From the NCBI GenBank assembly GCA_023389425.1, contig JAEWEK010000235.1, positions 1 to 8,604 of the forward strand: a stretch of 8,604 nucleotides of DNA, written 5' to 3'. This document shows positions 4,241 to 8,604 of the stretch, piece by piece; positions within the stretch are counted from its first letter, which is position 1, and every line of letters begins with the position of its first letter. The translations under genes and the position numbers were made by a program. The stretch comes from Pseudomonadota bacterium. Its GTDB lineage: Bacteria > Pseudomonadota > Gammaproteobacteria > Burkholderiales > Burkholderiaceae_D. The notes beneath the pieces were generated by a model. The model was not told the origin of the DNA, did not search any database, and saw only the letters and a program-made list of their open reading frames with translations.

Positions 4241-4390
4241 GTCAGGTTTGTTGCGAAATGTCGTGGCAGTACACAAGCAGCACGCAGTCTTTTTAATTGG
4301 CGGGCAGTGCGAGACTTGAGGACTTGGTTGTGGCGGCAAGCCACTGGCAAATCCTGAATTCTCATCCTTTCTGTCACTCACGGAGTGTCC
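4241..4390 (+). other. rpoB 5' leader, no clear feature
   Basis: This is the remainder of the rplL-rpoB gap. I see no convincing promoter, tRNA or ORF. Minor items are TTTTT at 4290-4294 without a good stem before it, and a small hairpin GTGGC-GGCAA-GCCAC (4330-4344). The rpoB ribosome site GGAG (4382-4385) lies at its end. rpoB is probably read from transcripts that pass the upstream attenuator. Confidence 0.5.
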
Positions 4391-8500
<4,110 letters not shown>

Positions 8501-8515
8501 TCGAACCGAACCAGC

Positions 8516-8538
8516 ACGGCGTCCCGCAAAGATGCCGT
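8516..8538 (+). terminator. Hairpin after rpoB abutting the repeat
   Basis: ACGGCGTC (8516-8523) pairs with GATGCCGT (8531-8538), eight pairs with one G-U, around CCGCAAA. No T-run follows. It overlaps the first bases of the next repeat arm by three. Since rpoC normally follows in the same transcript, full termination here is unlikely. A processing or stabilising role is as likely as any other. Confidence 0.35.
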
Positions 8539-8604
8539 CGTTCCCGCGCAGGCGGGAACCCCATTTGCCCGGCTCAGCCGAGGGAGTCGAATGGGGCCCC
8601 CGCC
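8536..8604 (+). repeat. Composite inverted-repeat element downstream of rpoB (copies 5 and 6, cut by window end)
   Basis: The left arm (8536-8566) starts CGTCGTTCCCGCG and ends CCCCATTT, almost identical to the arm upstream of rpoB. Its hairpin, GTTCCCGC/GCGGGAAC (8540-8547 with 8552-8559), is perfect around GCAG. An inverted arm begins at 8590 (AATGGGGCCCCCGCC) and runs off the edge. It differs from the mirrored left arm at two of the 15 visible bases. The 23-base spacer has its own small palindrome, CGGCT-C-AGCCG (8570-8580). The same head-to-head design thus flanks rpoB on both sides. Confidence 0.7.

Overview
This window is a stretch of core bacterial chromosome from a GC-rich betaproteobacterium. 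The protein sequences fit Burkholderiales, most likely Oxalobacteraceae (Massilia-like). That placement is from memory of the RpoB, L10 and NusG sequences and is not tested by a search. All genes are on the + strand. In order they are the 3' end of tuf (EF-Tu), tRNA-Trp(CCA), secE, nusG, rplK, rplA, rplJ, rplL and complete rpoB. rpoC would be expected just past the right edge.

Layout. 1-185 is the end of tuf, followed by a strong GC hairpin. An extended -10 promoter (around 265-273) precedes tRNA-Trp (300-375). secE follows 36 bases later and overlaps nusG by one base (TAATG). A 159-base gap holds two abutting hairpins and the rplK leader. rplK and rplA also overlap by one base (TAATG). A 338-base gap then holds three hairpins and the presumed L10 autoregulatory leader, followed by rplJ (GTG start), a 64-base gap and rplL. 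The 393-base rplL-rpoB gap holds an attenuator-like hairpin, further structures and a paired inverted repeat. rpoB fills most of the right half and is followed by a second, cut-off paired repeat.

How the genes work together. EF-Tu, tRNA-Trp, L11, L1, L10 and L7/L12 serve translation elongation, and L10 with L12 forms the factor-recruiting stalk. SecE is the small SecYEG translocon subunit. NusG couples RNA polymerase to the ribosome or Rho. RpoB is the polymerase beta subunit. Expression is probably set by translational coupling (the two TAATG overlaps), by L1 and L10 feedback on the leaders, and by partial termination between rplL and rpoB.

The coding content is ordinary. I found no undescribed protein system, defence locus, mobile gene or CRISPR. 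What merits a second look is non-coding: a family of short GC hairpin repeats whose stems vary in a compensated way, paired head-to-head copies on both sides of rpoB, two mutually exclusive 9-bp stems in the rplK leader, and a sterically plausible pseudoknot just after rplL.
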